This document shows positions 53,381 to 64,000 of a DNA stretch of 64,000 nucleotides, piece after piece. Each line of letters begins with the position of its first letter. The stretch's first letter is position 1. The stretch comes from Halocynthiibacter namhaensis (lineage in GTDB: Bacteria; Pseudomonadota; Alphaproteobacteria; Rhodobacterales; Rhodobacteraceae): assembly GCF_000812685.1 (NCBI RefSeq), contig NZ_JWIF01000056.1, positions 310,001-374,000 on the forward strand. The letters run 5' to 3'. The position numbers were made by a program, and so were the translations under genes. The notes below the pieces were generated by a model. That model made no database searches. It had not been told where the DNA came from and saw only the letters and a program-made list of their open reading frames with translations.

Positions 53381-54232
53381 ATGCCCGAATTGCCCGAAGT
53401 CGAGACCGTGCGCCGGGGGCTTTTGCCCGCTATGGAAGGCGAGATGATTGAACAGGCTGAGGTGCGCCGTGAAGGTTTGCGCTGGCCCTTCCCAGACAAT
53501 ATGGCGGATCGGCTGACGGGTGCTGGGGTGAAGGCCTTGCGCCGACGTTCAAAGTATATTTTGGCGGATCTTGATACGGATGAGACGTTGATCATTCATC
53601 TGGGCATGTCTGGCCGGATGCAAGTATCAGGCGTTAAAATAGGCGGTTTCTATCATGACCATCAACCTGAACAAAAACATGACCATGTGGTGTTGCACAT
53701 GTCGGGCGGCGGGCGCGTTACGTTTAACGACGCGCGCCGGTTTGGGGCGATGGATCTTGCACCAAGTGACGCGGTAGATCAGCATAAGATGTTGGTAGGG
53801 CTTGGGCCTGAACCTTTGGGTAATGATTTTCATGAGGATCTTTTGAGTGAACGGTTCAAAGGGCGCAAAACACCGGTGAAATCTGCATTGTTGGACCAAA
53901 AGATTGTCGCGGGACTTGGCAATATTTACGTTTGCGAAGTGTTGAACCGGGTCGGCATCTCGCCTCGGCGGTCTGTGGGGGAAATTAACGCTACGGAAAT
54001 TGGCCTGCTTGTACCAGCAATCCGAGAGGTGCTTTCGGAAGCAATCGAGGCGGGAGGATCTTCGTTGAAAGATTATCGCCAAGCAGACGGCGAACTTGGT
54101 TATTTTCAACACTCTTTCAAGGTTTATGGTCGTGAAGGTGAAGCCTGTCAGACCCCAGATTGTCGTGGTGAAATCGGGCGAATCACACAGGCTGGACGCT
54201 CATCTTTCTTTTGTGCGCAATGCCAAAGATAG
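53381..54232 (+). CDS. mutM: Formamidopyrimidine-DNA glycosylase
   Basis: MutM (Fpg) excises 8-oxoguanine and ring-opened purines from DNA. The 283-residue protein starts [14 protein letters not shown] with the catalytic Pro1 (after Met removal) and Glu2, has [30 protein letters not shown] near 188, and a C-terminal zinc finger with C-X4-C ... C-X2-C. It is intact, unlike mutY in this window. It diverges from ubiE. Confidence 0.97.
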   Translation: MPELPEVETVRRGLLPAMEGEMIEQAEVRREGLRWPFPDNMADRLTGAGVKALRRRSKYILADLDTDETLIIHLGMSGRMQVSGVKIGGFYHDHQPEQKHDHVVLHMSGGGRVTFNDARRFGAMDLAPSDAVDQHKMLVGLGPEPLGNDFHEDLLSERFKGRKTPVKSALLDQKIVAGLGNIYVCEVLNRVGISPRRSVGEINATEIGLLVPAIREVLSEAIEAGGSSLKDYRQADGELGYFQHSFKVYGREGEACQTPDCRGEIGRITQAGRSSFFCAQCQR

Positions 54233-54294
54233 CTTGATCCACGGCCCGGGTTTGGTAAGGCTGCCGATTAACTGAGGTAACAGATGGTAATTCC

Positions 54295-55071
54295 ATGGCC
54301 TATGAGACGCTAATCGTCGAAATTGAAGACCACATCAAAACCATTCGGCTGAATCGGCCCGATGCTTTGAACGCTCTGAACAGCACCTTGCTGACGGAAC
54401 TGGCGGATGCTGTGAAAGCGGCAGATGAAAATGATAAAGTGCGCTGCATCATTATCACGGGTTCTGACAAAGCATTTGCTGCGGGCGCTGACATCAAAGA
54501 GATGTCTGAGAAATCTTTCGTGGATGTTTACATGAACGATTTGTTCGGCCCCGAAACGGATCAACTGGTGAAGGCGCGCAAGCCCATCATTGCAGCTGTA
54601 TCTGGTTATGCGCTGGGCGGTGGGTGTGAACTTGCGATGATGTGCGATTTCATTATTGCCTCTGAGACTGCGAAATTCGGCCAGCCTGAAATCAATCTTG
54701 GTGTTGTCGCAGGCATTGGCGGCACGCAGCGTCTTTCACGTTATGTGGGCAAGTCCAAATCCATGGACATGCATTTGACAGGCCGCTTTATGGATGCAGA
54801 GGAAGCAGAACGTTCTGGCCTTGTGTCGCGTGTTGTGCCGGTGAAAAAACTTATGGAAGAAGCCATGAGTGCGGCACATAAGATTTCAGAAAAATCCATG
54901 CTGACGTCTATGGTTGTGAAAGAAACCGTGAACCGGGCCTGGGAAACCACCCTATCGGAAGGTTTGCTGTTTGAGCGTCGGGCCTTCCATTCGCTTTTCG
55001 CATCAGAAGATCAAAAAGAAGGTATGGCTGCCTTTCTCGATAAGCGTCAGGCGCAATTTCGGGATAAATAA
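54295..55071 (+). CDS. Enoyl-CoA hydratase
   Basis: Hydrates trans-2-enoyl-CoA in fatty-acid beta-oxidation. The 258-residue crotonase has the oxyanion-hole block AFAAGADIKEM (about 62-72), GGGCELAMMCDF with the first catalytic glutamate (about 108-119), and QPEINLGVVAGIGGTQRL with the second (about 130-147). It follows mutM on the same strand after 62 bases. A short-chain role is likely; the alkB-like gene is far away and no thiolase is near. Confidence 0.95.
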   Translation: MAYETLIVEIEDHIKTIRLNRPDALNALNSTLLTELADAVKAADENDKVRCIIITGSDKAFAAGADIKEMSEKSFVDVYMNDLFGPETDQLVKARKPIIAAVSGYALGGGCELAMMCDFIIASETAKFGQPEINLGVVAGIGGTQRLSRYVGKSKSMDMHLTGRFMDAEEAERSGLVSRVVPVKKLMEEAMSAAHKISEKSMLTSMVVKETVNRAWETTLSEGLLFERRAFHSLFASEDQKEGMAAFLDKRQAQFRDK

Positions 55072-55076
55072 AGACA

Positions 55077-55110
55077 AATGTGATCCGCAACGTGTGTTTC
55101 GGATCACATT
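55077..55110 (+). terminator. Hairpin after the enoyl-CoA hydratase gene
   Basis: AATGTGATCCG and CGGATCACATT pair perfectly across a 12-base loop directly after the stop. Only a short T-poor tail follows, so it may be a weak terminator or a stabilising 3' structure. Confidence 0.55.
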
Positions 55111-55277
55111 CACTGGCGTTTAGGGGTTTCCCTTCGAGTGAAAATACCCTAATAGCTGCCGTTATACATGCGTGTGAGGCCCGCTTTGGCCAGAATCATC
55201 GGTTCTGAACCCGGTTGGACCTGCGCGCGCAATAGAATTCAATGCTCGGCCCCGTCCGACGATAAGGAACAGACATC

Positions 55278-55544
55278 ATGGCAAATACGCCTCAAGCTAA
55301 AAAACGCGCACGTCAGAATGAAACACGCTTTGCTATAAACAAAGCCCGCCGTTCGCGCATCCGCACATATCTGCGCAAAGTTGAAGAAACAATCGCATCT
55401 GGTGATCAAACAGCTGCTGCTGCTGCTGCACTGCGTGAAGCACAGCCTGAATTGATGCGTGGCGTTTCAAAAGGCCTGCTGCACAAAAACACAGTAGCAC
55501 GCAAAATGTCCCGTCTTTCAGCACGTGTAAAAGCACTCGGCTGA
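55278..55544 (+). CDS. rpsT: 30S ribosomal protein S20
   Basis: An 88-residue basic helical protein with [15 protein letters not shown] at the start and an [20 protein letters not shown] core, the normal S20 pattern. AAGGA lies ten bases upstream. The roughly 165-base leader between the upstream hairpin and the ATG should hold its promoter. A strong terminator follows. Confidence 0.97.
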   Translation: MANTPQAKKRARQNETRFAINKARRSRIRTYLRKVEETIASGDQTAAAAAALREAQPELMRGVSKGLLHKNTVARKMSRLSARVKALG

Positions 55545-55567
55545 ACTGCAACACATTACTGATTCTA

Positions 55568-55610
55568 AAGCGGCGTACCCTATTAGGGTGCGCCGCTTCT
55601 TCGTTTTAGC
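55568..55610 (+). terminator. Rho-independent terminator after rpsT
   Basis: AAGCGGCG and CGCCGCTT, extended by ACCCTA/TAGGGT with bulges, form a long stem and are followed by CTTCTTCGTTTT. It lies 23 bases past the rpsT stop. Confidence 0.8.
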
Positions 55611-55675
55611 CACCCGTATTTTTTAGAGGGCCCCTTATTTTGAACGATTAAACAGAGCCTCCGAAGATTCGAATG

Positions 55676-55748
55676 AACAAAGTGTGAGTCAAGGATGAAG
55701 TTCTGTTGCGTGCGTCGCCAACAGCTTGCTAATTTAACCGAGCGATTC
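55676..55748 (+). promoter_or_regulatory. GANTC cluster upstream of the rhodanese-dnaA pair
   Basis: GATTC at 55676-55680, GAGTC at 55686-55690 and GATTC at 55744-55748 fall in the 227-base gap before the rhodanese gene, and another GATTC lies at 55561. These are CcrM sites. In alphaproteobacteria clustered GANTC sites mark promoters, including dnaA's, that respond to methylation and GcrA. The effect here is inferred. Confidence 0.5.
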
Positions 55749-55771
55749 ACGTTTACCTTAGGAGACAAGCA

Positions 55772-56221
55772 ATGAGCCTAGGGTTGGTTTCAGATATTTT
55801 AGAAGTATCCCCACAAGATGCGTGGGACATTTTAAAGAATGAAAGCAACACAAAACTTATTGATGTCAGAACACGCGCCGAATGGGGATTCGTCGGCGTG
55901 GCTGACATTAGGGCGCTGAGCCAGGAGACGATCTATGTCGAATGGGCCAGCTATCCTTCAATGTCCGCAAACCCGCACTTCGGGAAAGAGGTTTTGGAAG
56001 CACTCGACGGGGATATCCCGGACCGTTTGCTTTTCATTTGCCGATCCGGAGTGCGTTCACTTCATGCTGCGAAAGCGGTGGCCCGATTGTTGTCTGACTG
56101 TGGGAAGTCGGTTCAATGCATCAACGTGGCCGAGGGGTTTGAAGGTGACTTGAATAGCGAGGGACAGAGGGGCCAGCTGAATGGCTGGAAGTTGAGAGGG
56201 CTGGCCTGGCGCCAGTCATAA
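55772..56221 (+). CDS. Rhodanese-like domain protein
   Basis: A 149-residue single rhodanese domain. LIDVRTRAEWGFVG (about 29-42) and the active-site loop ICRSGVRSLHAAK (about 89-101), with Cys90 as the sulfur carrier, are present. The sulfur acceptor is unknown. AGGAG lies eight bases upstream. dnaA begins 31 bases after its stop, so the pair may share a transcript. Confidence 0.9.
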   Translation: MSLGLVSDILEVSPQDAWDILKNESNTKLIDVRTRAEWGFVGVADIRALSQETIYVEWASYPSMSANPHFGKEVLEALDGDIPDRLLFICRSGVRSLHAAKAVARLLSDCGKSVQCINVAEGFEGDLNSEGQRGQLNGWKLRGLAWRQS

Positions 56222-56252
56222 TGCGGATGTTTGACGAAGCGGGTTAATAATA

Positions 56253-57632
56253 ATGATGAACCAATCCTGGGTCCAAATCAGGGAAAACCTAGAAGCCACT
56301 GTCGGTAAGAATAACTATGTGAACTGGATTGAGCCTCTTGAGCTCTCTGGTCTCGACAATGGTGTGGCTGTTTTCCGTGTGCCGACCAACTTTATGGGCA
56401 ATTGGGTGTCACGCAATTTTGGCGATGACATCGTGCAACTGCTCAAGAGCAGTGGCGAAGCGGTTAGCCGTTTGGAATTTTCTGTAGGTGCCGTGCGCTC
56501 TGTGAAACGTGCGCCGGTTGCAGCAAAACTGCCAACGTCTGAGGCGAAAGCTGTATCCTCGCCTGCAGTGCAGAAATCTGCGGCGCAGGCGGTGCCCGGT
56601 GCGCCGTTGGATGCGCGTTTTACTTTCGACAGCTTCGTTGTGGGTAAACCCAATGAGTTGGCACATGCTGCGGCGCGTCGTGTTGCTGAAGGCGGCGAAG
56701 TCGCGTTTAATCCACTGTTTCTTTATGGTGGCGTTGGCCTTGGCAAAACGCACCTGATGCACGCGATTGCCAATCAGCTGCGTACACAACGACCTGATCT
56801 AAACGTGGTCTATCTGTCCGCAGAACAATTCATGTATAAATTCGTGCAAGCTTTGCGTGATAAAAAGATGATGGATTTCAAGCAGTTGTTCCGAGCTGTT
56901 GACATTCTGATGGTGGACGACGTGCAGTTCATCGCAGGCAAAGGTTCAACGCAGGAAGAATTTTTCCATACATTCAATGCCCTTGTGGATCAGAACAAAC
57001 AGATCATTATTTCAGCTGATCGCGCCCCTGGTGAGATCAAAGAACTGGAAGATCGCATTCGTTCGCGCATGCAAAGTGGTCTTGTCGTTGATCTTCATCC
57101 AACTGATTATGAACTGCGCCTGGGCATCCTTCAGCACAAGGTTGAACAGCACCTGATACGGGATTCATCTTTGGTGATTGCAGATGGTGTTCTTGAATTC
57201 CTTGCCCATCGAATTTCCACCAATGTGCGCGTTCTTGAAGGCGCTTTGACCCGCCTTTTTGCCTTTGGGTCACTCGTTGGTCGTGAAATCACACTGGATC
57301 TGGCACAGGATTGTTTGGCGGATGTTCTGCGATCGTCTGATCGTAAAATCACGGTGGATGAGATCCAACGCAAGGTGTCTGAACATTACAATATCCGCCT
57401 TTCTGAGATGATCGGTCCCCGTCGTGTTCGCAACATTGCGCGGCCGCGTCAGGTGGCGATGTATCTGGCAAAACAACTGACCACGCGGTCTTTGCCTGAC
57501 ATTGGGCGACGTTTCGGCGGGCGTGATCACACCACGGTTATGCATGGTGTGAAGCGCATTGAAGAACTGCGTGTGACGGATTCTCAGCTTGAGGACGATC
57601 TTGAACTGTTGCGCCGGGCACTCGAAGCCTAA
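56253..57632 (+). CDS. dnaA: Chromosomal replication initiator protein DnaA
   Basis: DnaA-ATP binds and opens oriC. The 459-residue protein has the N-terminal DnaB-interaction domain, a short linker, the AAA+ domain with GGVGLGKTH (about 158-166), MVDDVQFIAGKG (Walker B) and sensor motifs, and the C-terminal DNA-binding signature RRFGGRDHTTVMHGVKRI (about 423-440). ATG codons at 56253 and 56256 are both possible. dnaN follows after 151 bases. I saw no cluster of DnaA boxes around the gene, so oriC probably lies elsewhere. Confidence 0.98.
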   Translation: MMNQSWVQIRENLEATVGKNNYVNWIEPLELSGLDNGVAVFRVPTNFMGNWVSRNFGDDIVQLLKSSGEAVSRLEFSVGAVRSVKRAPVAAKLPTSEAKAVSSPAVQKSAAQAVPGAPLDARFTFDSFVVGKPNELAHAAARRVAEGGEVAFNPLFLYGGVGLGKTHLMHAIANQLRTQRPDLNVVYLSAEQFMYKFVQALRDKKMMDFKQLFRAVDILMVDDVQFIAGKGSTQEEFFHTFNALVDQNKQIIISADRAPGEIKELEDRIRSRMQSGLVVDLHPTDYELRLGILQHKVEQHLIRDSSLVIADGVLEFLAHRISTNVRVLEGALTRLFAFGSLVGREITLDLAQDCLADVLRSSDRKITVDEIQRKVSEHYNIRLSEMIGPRRVRNIARPRQVAMYLAKQLTTRSLPDIGRRFGGRDHTTVMHGVKRIEELRVTDSQLEDDLELLRRALEA

Positions 57633-57783
57633 TTTTCGCATATAATTGCAACAGATCATGGGCTGGGGCCTTGACGCCCCGCCCATTCCATTGAACATTC
57701 GGAAAAAACGATTTCACGGGTCGCCAGAATGCGCTACATTCGACGTCCCGGCGGGGAAAACCCGTCAAACAAGGAGCAATGGA

Positions 57784-58902
57784 ATGAAACTCAGCATCGA
57801 GCGCGCAGCCCTTCTGAAAGCAGTGTCGCAGGCACAGTCAGTTGTTGAACGCCGCAACACCATTCCGATCCTAGCCAATGTTTTGATCGAAGCCGAAGGT
57901 GAACATGCCAGTTTCCGGGCGACCGACCTTGATATCGAAGTCGTCGACAAAACCGTTGCCCAGGTTGAACGCGCTGGCGCGACCACTGTTTCGGCTGTGA
58001 CCCTGCATGAAATCGTACGCAAACTGCCCGATGGGGCGCTTGTGACTTTGACCGAAGACAGTGCATCCGGACGCATTACAGTCGAAGCTGGGCGTTCGAA
58101 CTTCTCGCTGGCGACTTTGCCGCGTGAAGATTTCCCGGTCATGGCAAATTCTGAATATTCCGCGAATTTCGCGGCAAAAGCATCTGATTTGCGCCGTCTG
58201 TTCGATAAGTCCAAATTTGCGATCTCAACCGAGGAAACCCGTTACTATTTGAACGGCGTTTATATGCATATTGCGGACGCCGAAGATGGTAAGATGCTGC
58301 GGTGCGTTGCAACCGATGGTCACCGTTTGGCGCGTATCGACAGCGCGATGCCTGAAGGCGCAGAAGACATGCCTGGCGTAATCGTACCGCGCAAAACTGT
58401 GGGTGAATTACGCAAATTGTTGGATGACGACGACATGCAGATCGCTGTGTCCGTTTCCGAAACCAAAGTACGTTTCGCAACGCCTGACATCACGCTGACA
58501 TCCAAAGTGATCGACGGTACATTCCCAGATTACACGCGCGTAATTCCGCAAGGAAATACACGTAAGCTGGAAGTCGACGCCAAGGATTTCGCCAGGGCTG
58601 TTGACCGTGTGGCGACTGTTTCGTCAGAACGGTCCCGCGCTGTGAAATTGGCCCTTGATGAAGATCGTTTGGTTCTATCTGTTAACGCACCTGACAGCGG
58701 TGCTGCGGAAGAAGAGCTGGCCGTGGCTTATGGCGACGAGCGCTTGGAAATTGGGTTCAATGCGAAATACCTGCTGGAAATTGCGAACCAAGTTGACCGC
58801 GAAAACGCTGTTTTCATGTTTAACTCTGCCGGTGATCCGACTTTGATGCGCGAAGGCAATGACACCTCTGCGATCTATGTCGTTATGCCGATGCGCGTGT
58901 GA
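57784..58902 (+). CDS. dnaN: DNA polymerase III beta subunit (sliding clamp)
   Basis: The 372-residue clamp that tethers the replicase to DNA. It starts MKLSIERAALLKAVSQAQSV, has ATDGHRLARIDS in the middle, and ends with SAIYVVMPMRV, all typical. AAGGAG lies upstream of the ATG at 57784; the longer open frame from 57646 has no such site. Its stop overlaps the recF GTG as GTGA. Confidence 0.98.
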   Translation: MKLSIERAALLKAVSQAQSVVERRNTIPILANVLIEAEGEHASFRATDLDIEVVDKTVAQVERAGATTVSAVTLHEIVRKLPDGALVTLTEDSASGRITVEAGRSNFSLATLPREDFPVMANSEYSANFAAKASDLRRLFDKSKFAISTEETRYYLNGVYMHIADAEDGKMLRCVATDGHRLARIDSAMPEGAEDMPGVIVPRKTVGELRKLLDDDDMQIAVSVSETKVRFATPDITLTSKVIDGTFPDYTRVIPQGNTRKLEVDAKDFARAVDRVATVSSERSRAVKLALDEDRLVLSVNAPDSGAAEEELAVAYGDERLEIGFNAKYLLEIANQVDRENAVFMFNSAGDPTLMREGNDTSAIYVVMPMRV

Positions 58903-60005
58903 CAGGACTGGCCCTGCGAAAGCTTAGGCTTTCGCATTTCCGTTCCCATAGAACCTTAAATCTTGACTGCACGCCGGGCCCTGTGGCGATCTATGGGCCC
59001 AATGGCGCGGGTAAAACCAATATTATCGAAGCAATTTCAATGCTTTCCCCGGGTCGCGGTTTGCGCCGCGCCGCCGCTGACGATATGATCCGCAAGCCAG
59101 AAGCGCTGGGTTGGAAGATCGCCGCAGAGCTGCAAAGCCTGACGCAGATCCATGAAATTGAAACTTGGCTTGAAGGCGGGCAGGGACGAAATGTGCGCAT
59201 TGACGGCAAATCCGCCAGTCAGGTCGCCCTTGGTCGCATCGCGCGCGTGCTTTGGCTTGTACCATCCATGGATCGGCTTTGGCTCGAAGGTGCGGATGGG
59301 CGGCGGCGTTTCCTTGATCGCATGGTTCTTAGTTTTGATCCCAATCATGCGCAAAACACGCTGACCTATGAAAAATCCATGCGCGAACGCAATCGGCTGC
59401 TGAAAGACCAAATCCGTGATGCCCATTGGTATCGTGCCCTTGAAGCGCAAATGGCCGAAGCAGGCGCTGCCATTCAAACCGCTCGGGCGCATGCCATTAC
59501 GGCGCTTGCGCAAGCCCAAGATGGCGCTGAAACCGAATTCCCGCGCTCTGATCTTGAAATCATCATGCCTGAGGGCCTTGAGGTCGCCATCGGAAAGGAT
59601 GCGCTTGCTGACAGTTTCGCCGCATCTCGCCCCCGTGATCTTGCAGCAGGGCGGACCATAACAGGGCCCCATCGTGCGGATTTATCTGCGATTTTCACAG
59701 CCAAGGGTGTGCATGCCAAGGAATGTTCCACAGGTGAACAAAAGGCGTTGTTGATTTCGCTCATTCTGGCCAATGGGCGCGCCCTTGCGCAATCTTTTGG
59801 CGCACCGCCTATTCTTTTGCTGGACGAGGTCGCAGCCCATCTTGACAGCAACCGCCGTGCCGCCCTTTATCACGAGATCACCGCCCTTGGTGCTCAGGCC
59901 TTCATGACGGGCACGGGGGAAGAACTTTTTGACAGCCTGTCAGCGGATGCCATGCGCCTGCATGTGTCAGAGACAGACAATATCAGCGAAGTAGCACCGC
60001 AATGA
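58899..60005 (+). CDS. recF: DNA replication and repair protein RecF
   Basis: An SMC-like ATPase that loads RecA at gaps. The 368-residue protein has the Walker A GPNGAGKTN (about 31-39), the ABC signature region CSTGEQKALLISLILAN, and the Walker B ILLLDEVAAHLD (about 305-316). It begins with GTG overlapping dnaN and ends overlapping the LysE-family gene (ATGA), so the three are coupled. Confidence 0.97.
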   Translation: MTGLALRKLRLSHFRSHRTLNLDCTPGPVAIYGPNGAGKTNIIEAISMLSPGRGLRRAAADDMIRKPEALGWKIAAELQSLTQIHEIETWLEGGQGRNVRIDGKSASQVALGRIARVLWLVPSMDRLWLEGADGRRRFLDRMVLSFDPNHAQNTLTYEKSMRERNRLLKDQIRDAHWYRALEAQMAEAGAAIQTARAHAITALAQAQDGAETEFPRSDLEIIMPEGLEVAIGKDALADSFAASRPRDLAAGRTITGPHRADLSAIFTAKGVHAKECSTGEQKALLISLILANGRALAQSFGAPPILLLDEVAAHLDSNRRAALYHEITALGAQAFMTGTGEELFDSLSADAMRLHVSETDNISEVAPQ

Positions 60006-60622
60006 CGTTAACCGCTTGGGAATTGTTCCTCTATGCCAGCGCCGTTGGGGTGCTTTTCCTGACACCGGGCCCGGTTTGGGTCGCGATCATTGCACGCGCA
60101 ATGGCAGGCGGTTTTCATTCTGCTTGGCCCCTTGCGCTTGGGGTCGTGGTCGGTGACGCGATTTGGCCGCTTGTGGCTGTGCTTGGGGTCAGTTGGCTGG
60201 TGCAGGAAATCTCAGGGTTTATGCTGATTTTGCGATGGGTTGCTGTGGCGTTTTTCATCTTCATGGGGATCAGTCTGATCCGAAATGCCGACAAGGAAAT
60301 TGGCAGCAATAGTCGCCTGACCGCACCCGGAATGTGGGCCGGTTTTGTTGCGGGCGTGATTGTTATTATGACAAACCCAAAGGCTGTGATCTTTTACATG
60401 GGTATTCTGCCGGGCTTTTTCGATCTGACGAAAATCACCACTCCAGACATCATTGCCATCTGCGCGGCATCTATGATTGTGCCGCTTGTGGGTAACATTT
60501 TCTTTGCCCTTTTCGTCGACAAAATGCGCCGTTTTATCAAAACGCCAGGCGCGATCAGGCGCATGAATATCATCGCGGGTAGCCTGTTGGTTTGTGTCGG
60601 CCTGATCATCCCATTCACCTGA
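60002..60622 (+). CDS. LysE/RhtB-family exporter
   Basis: A 206-residue inner-membrane protein with about six hydrophobic helices and the family motif LTPGPVWVAIIARAMAGG (about 20-37) plus MTNPKAVIFYMGILPGF near 121. LysE-type proteins export amino acids or homoserine lactones; the cargo is unknown. Coupled to recF by a four-base overlap. Confidence 0.9.
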   Translation: MTLTAWELFLYASAVGVLFLTPGPVWVAIIARAMAGGFHSAWPLALGVVVGDAIWPLVAVLGVSWLVQEISGFMLILRWVAVAFFIFMGISLIRNADKEIGSNSRLTAPGMWAGFVAGVIVIMTNPKAVIFYMGILPGFFDLTKITTPDIIAICAASMIVPLVGNIFFALFVDKMRRFIKTPGAIRRMNIIAGSLLVCVGLIIPFT

Positions 60623-60627
60623 CATAA

Positions 60628-63117
<2,490 letters not shown>

Positions 63118-63142
63118 TCAAAACGCACATATTGAAACATCA

Positions 63143-63175
63143 ACGCGCGCCTGATTTTAGGTGCGCGTTTTTATT
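63143..63175 (+). terminator. Rho-independent terminator after gyrB
   Basis: ACGCGC and GCGCGT form a stem, extended by CCT/AGG with small bulges, followed by TTTTTATTT. The T run overlaps the stop of the convergent gene at 63171. Confidence 0.8.
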
Positions 63176-63905
63176 TGTCGATGACCGTGCCGACGATCGC
63201 ACCAACCGAAAATCCAAAATCTGATCGGCCGCGTTCACTGTCATACATGCGCGAAACTTTGCCGTCGAAATACAGCGCATTCGGCAGTTCAAGATGATCG
63301 CGAAATAGGGTGGCGAAGTCGTGAAAGTTAACGCGCTCATTCGAAATAGCAAAGACGGCGCGCATTCCATCGGCAGAGGTGCCAACGCCGTTGCGAATAT
63401 ATCTTGATGTGCCATTCGGTAGAAGGCGTGGATGTAATGCGCCATCAATCACCAGCATAGGGCCAGATTGCGTGGCATAGTCGCAGCTTGGGGTGCTTTC
63501 GCGGAAGTCATTGGTTTCAATCACATTCAATGTGTCACTGATGCAGAAAACGCCATTGGGCGTCAGGCCAAAGTTCCCAAATCCACCACCAGAGGCAAGA
63601 GGGCTTTTGACGGTGCCGTCCTCAACATATAGGCCGACGGGGCTGTAATCATCATGATACATGCCGGCGTTCATGGCGAACCCAAGCGTTTCATCATCAG
63701 GCAGCTCGTTGTTGATGGTTGAAAAATGCCCCATCACGTCCCCATTGGAATCGGTATGGAATAGGCGCAAATCTGCACTCGCGGAGGTTTCGCAGATGGT
63801 GAAGGATTGATCCAACCAAATCACATCTCCGCATGTCGGGTTCATGTCTTGCGCCAAGGCAGAGCCACAAATCCAACATGCGAAAAATGTGATTAAAACT
63901 CTCAA
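63171..63905 (-). CDS. Secreted phosphodiester-glycosidase-like (DUF2233/NAGPA) protein
   Basis: A 244-residue exported protein: signal peptide to about residue 18 (ending SALA), then GFAMNAGMYHDDYSPVGLY, GGGFGNFGLTPNGVF and SNERVNFHDFATLF, the layout of the DUF2233/NAGPA fold related to phosphodiester glycosidases. Substrate unknown. The start is a TTG that overlaps the upstream stop as TTGA, with GAGGA about nine bases before it, so it is translationally coupled to the gene cut by the window edge. Confidence 0.85.
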   Translation of the reverse strand: MRVLITFFACWICGSALAQDMNPTCGDVIWLDQSFTICETSASADLRLFHTDSNGDVMGHFSTINNELPDDETLGFAMNAGMYHDDYSPVGLYVEDGTVKSPLASGGGFGNFGLTPNGVFCISDTLNVIETNDFRESTPSCDYATQSGPMLVIDGALHPRLLPNGTSRYIRNGVGTSADGMRAVFAISNERVNFHDFATLFRDHLELPNALYFDGKVSRMYDSERGRSDFGFSVGAIVGTVIDK

Positions 63906-64000
63906 CTGGTGCTGTCCTCATCTGTGATTGCGACGTCGCGTTGCACGGTCTCATTTTCCAGCAAGCGACGGGTCGCATCCATTTGATCAAAGGTATGGTC
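63902..64000 (-). CDS. C-terminal end of an unidentified gene, cut by window edge
   Basis: Only the last 32 residues lie in the window; they are acidic and helical, ending AITDEDSTS before TGA. I cannot assign a family. The frame is supported by the TTGA overlap with the downstream DUF2233-type gene and by the GAGGA ribosome-binding site that lies within this reading frame. Confidence 0.55.
   Translation of the reverse strand, partial: DHTFDQMDATRRLLENETVQRDVAITDEDSTS

Noticed and set aside
56222-57783. An origin of replication next to dnaA
   Set aside because: No cluster of TTATCCACA-like boxes or AT-rich unwinding region was seen around dnaA or dnaN. In alphaproteobacteria oriC is often away from dnaA.

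Overview
The window looks like chromosomal DNA of an alphaproteobacterium of the order Rhodobacterales (Roseobacter group). The signs are a CcrM-type GANTC methyltransferase, Rhodobacterales-style conserved proteins (DUF2125, DUF4170, DUF1127, a DUF721/DciA-like protein), an alphaproteobacterial RNase P RNA, ubiquinone genes, lipid A/Kdo genes, and the gene orders pmbA-cysQ-DUF4170-waaA-lpxK and gpmI-envC-ctpA-rppH. Base composition is moderate in GC. No prophage, transposase, CRISPR array, secretion island or tRNA was recognised, so most of the window is core or housekeeping sequence.

Layout. 1-2 kb: a truncated CocE/NonD-type hydrolase behind a GntR-like LacI-family regulator. 2-6.2 kb: rnhB, ccrM, an AlkB-type non-haem di-iron hydroxylase and a mutY that is frameshifted as given. 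6.2-8.6 kb: DUF721 protein, DsbA-like protein, class III CoA-transferase. 8.6-13.3 kb, minus strand: pmbA-cysQ-DUF4170-waaA-lpxK. 13.4-21.1 kb: DUF2125 periplasmic protein, SLC13 permease, EamA transporter, YmdB-family phosphodiesterase, fthC and mgtE. 21.3-25.5 kb: guanine deaminase, 8-oxoguanine deaminase-like amidohydrolase, histidinol-phosphatase-like enzyme and an XRE regulator. 25.5-31.6 kb: quinone oxidoreductase, LysR regulator, DUF1127, Bax inhibitor-1 homologue, two GNATs, rpmG, a GFA-family protein and rnpB. 31.6-36 kb: amidase, excalibur lipoprotein, gatCA and an ionotropic-receptor-like binding protein with a pore domain. 36.2-42.5 kb: dapE, a GNAT, a DUF2064 protein, rnr and a lytic transglycosylase. 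42.5-47.7 kb: a secreted unknown, rppH, ctpA, an EnvC-like factor and gpmI. 47.8-51 kb: four flagellar genes. 51-54.2 kb: ubiB, ubiE and, divergently, mutM. 54.3-63.1 kb: enoyl-CoA hydratase, rpsT, rhodanese, dnaA, dnaN, recF, a LysE exporter and gyrB. The right end holds a DUF2233-type secreted protein and the tail of an unidentified gene.

Themes. Cell-cycle control of replication can be read in the DNA. ccrM has two GANTC sites in its own leader, and three GANTC sites within 73 bases precede the rhodanese-dnaA pair. Envelope genes (lipid A, peptidoglycan hydrolases and their activator, Mg2+ transport) take up much of the rest. For oxidative purine damage, mutM is intact and an 8-oxoguanine deaminase-like enzyme is present, while mutY carries a one-base frame disruption.

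The most unusual points are: the pore-containing glutamate-receptor-like protein, which lacks a K+ selectivity filter and has an in-frame amber codon in its leader; a 15-bp perfect inverted repeat that includes the ribosome-binding site of the hisN-like gene; a probable CTG start for waaA through a CTGA overlap; and groups of palindromes in the 408-base gap at 25521-25928. I found no clearly new multi-gene system.
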